This document shows positions 63,703 through 64,000 of a stretch of 64,000 nucleotides of DNA, piece after piece. The notes beneath the pieces were generated by a model. The model did no database searches, was not told where the DNA came from, and saw nothing but the letters and a program-made list of their open reading frames with translations. The stretch covers positions 24,365 through 88,364 of the forward strand of contig WIXG01000325.1 in NCBI GenBank assembly GCA_009869945.1, read 5' to 3'. Position 1 is the first letter of the stretch; each line of letters starts with the position of its first letter. A program made the translations under genes and the position numbers. The DNA is from Mesaphorura yosii (Eukaryota > Arthropoda > Collembola > Poduromorpha > Tullbergiidae).

Positions 63703-64000
63703 GTCAATAATTTTGGAATTGCAGACTGGAAACGTATCGGATGCTCAAATTGTGACATGTGAAATCAATGCTCAATTCAACCATACAATGGCTGCGTTCA
63801 ATTATTGCTTAAGATGGTTCTAATTGTCTACTTGTCTAAATATCTAATCGCAATTAGATGGCTCCAAAATTTGAACGGCAATTGCTTCAGGTTTCTAATT
63901 GTTTCTCTCTTCAAAAGTATTTTAAACCCTAAAATGAGTGCAAAATTATCGAAAGACGTGCAAGAATAGAGAATAAGATGAATAGACAGCACTTGTAGAA
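63703..64000. other. Window end: intron or 3' flank of the secreted-protein gene
   Basis: No open coding continuation is seen. If the donor at 63699 is used, this is intron. If the stop is used, it is 3' UTR. No AATAAA is present. Confidence 0.4.

Overview
The window is nuclear DNA from an arthropod. The genes have many short introns (mostly 45-100 bp, GT-AG) plus a few multi-kilobase ones. One gene encodes a cuticular protein with a single chitin-binding domain (CPAP1 type), and another encodes Pellino. I cannot name the species. Exon junctions were read by hand, and every model below closes with consistent reading phases.

Layout: 1-1284 (+) is the 3' end of SMC2. It lies tail to tail with a CPAP1 cuticle gene (12123-1850, -), whose signal peptide exon is 4.6 kb away from the rest. 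An ABCG half-transporter (13406-15736, +) is divergent from it. From 17896 to 29054 (-) are four tandem carboxylesterase genes, here called A, B, C and D. All four keep Ser, Glu and His. A, B and D have an N-terminal membrane anchor and C has a signal peptide. Sequence and exon structure pair A with C and B with D, so the array looks like a duplicated two-gene unit. In A and C the catalytic His sits in a 12-nt microexon.

From 29540 to 46705 (-) is DHX38/Prp16, a splicing helicase of 1,222 codons. An 11.2-kb intron separates its DEAH and SAT motifs. A complete LRAT-domain gene (40310-43372, +) lies inside that intron on the other strand. Next come Pellino (48115-55658, -), an F-box/LRR gene (57838-59459, +) and S-formylglutathione hydrolase (59746-60837, -). 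Last is a secreted, proline-rich protein of unknown family (61950-63702, +), which may continue past the window edge.

The genes are mostly unrelated housekeeping and tissue genes and do not form a pathway. The exception is the esterase array. Its four upstream regions each carry a GATA-type site about 180-235 bp before the ATG, which suggests shared, possibly gut-type, control. I saw no transposon, tRNA, rRNA or CRISPR array that I could support.
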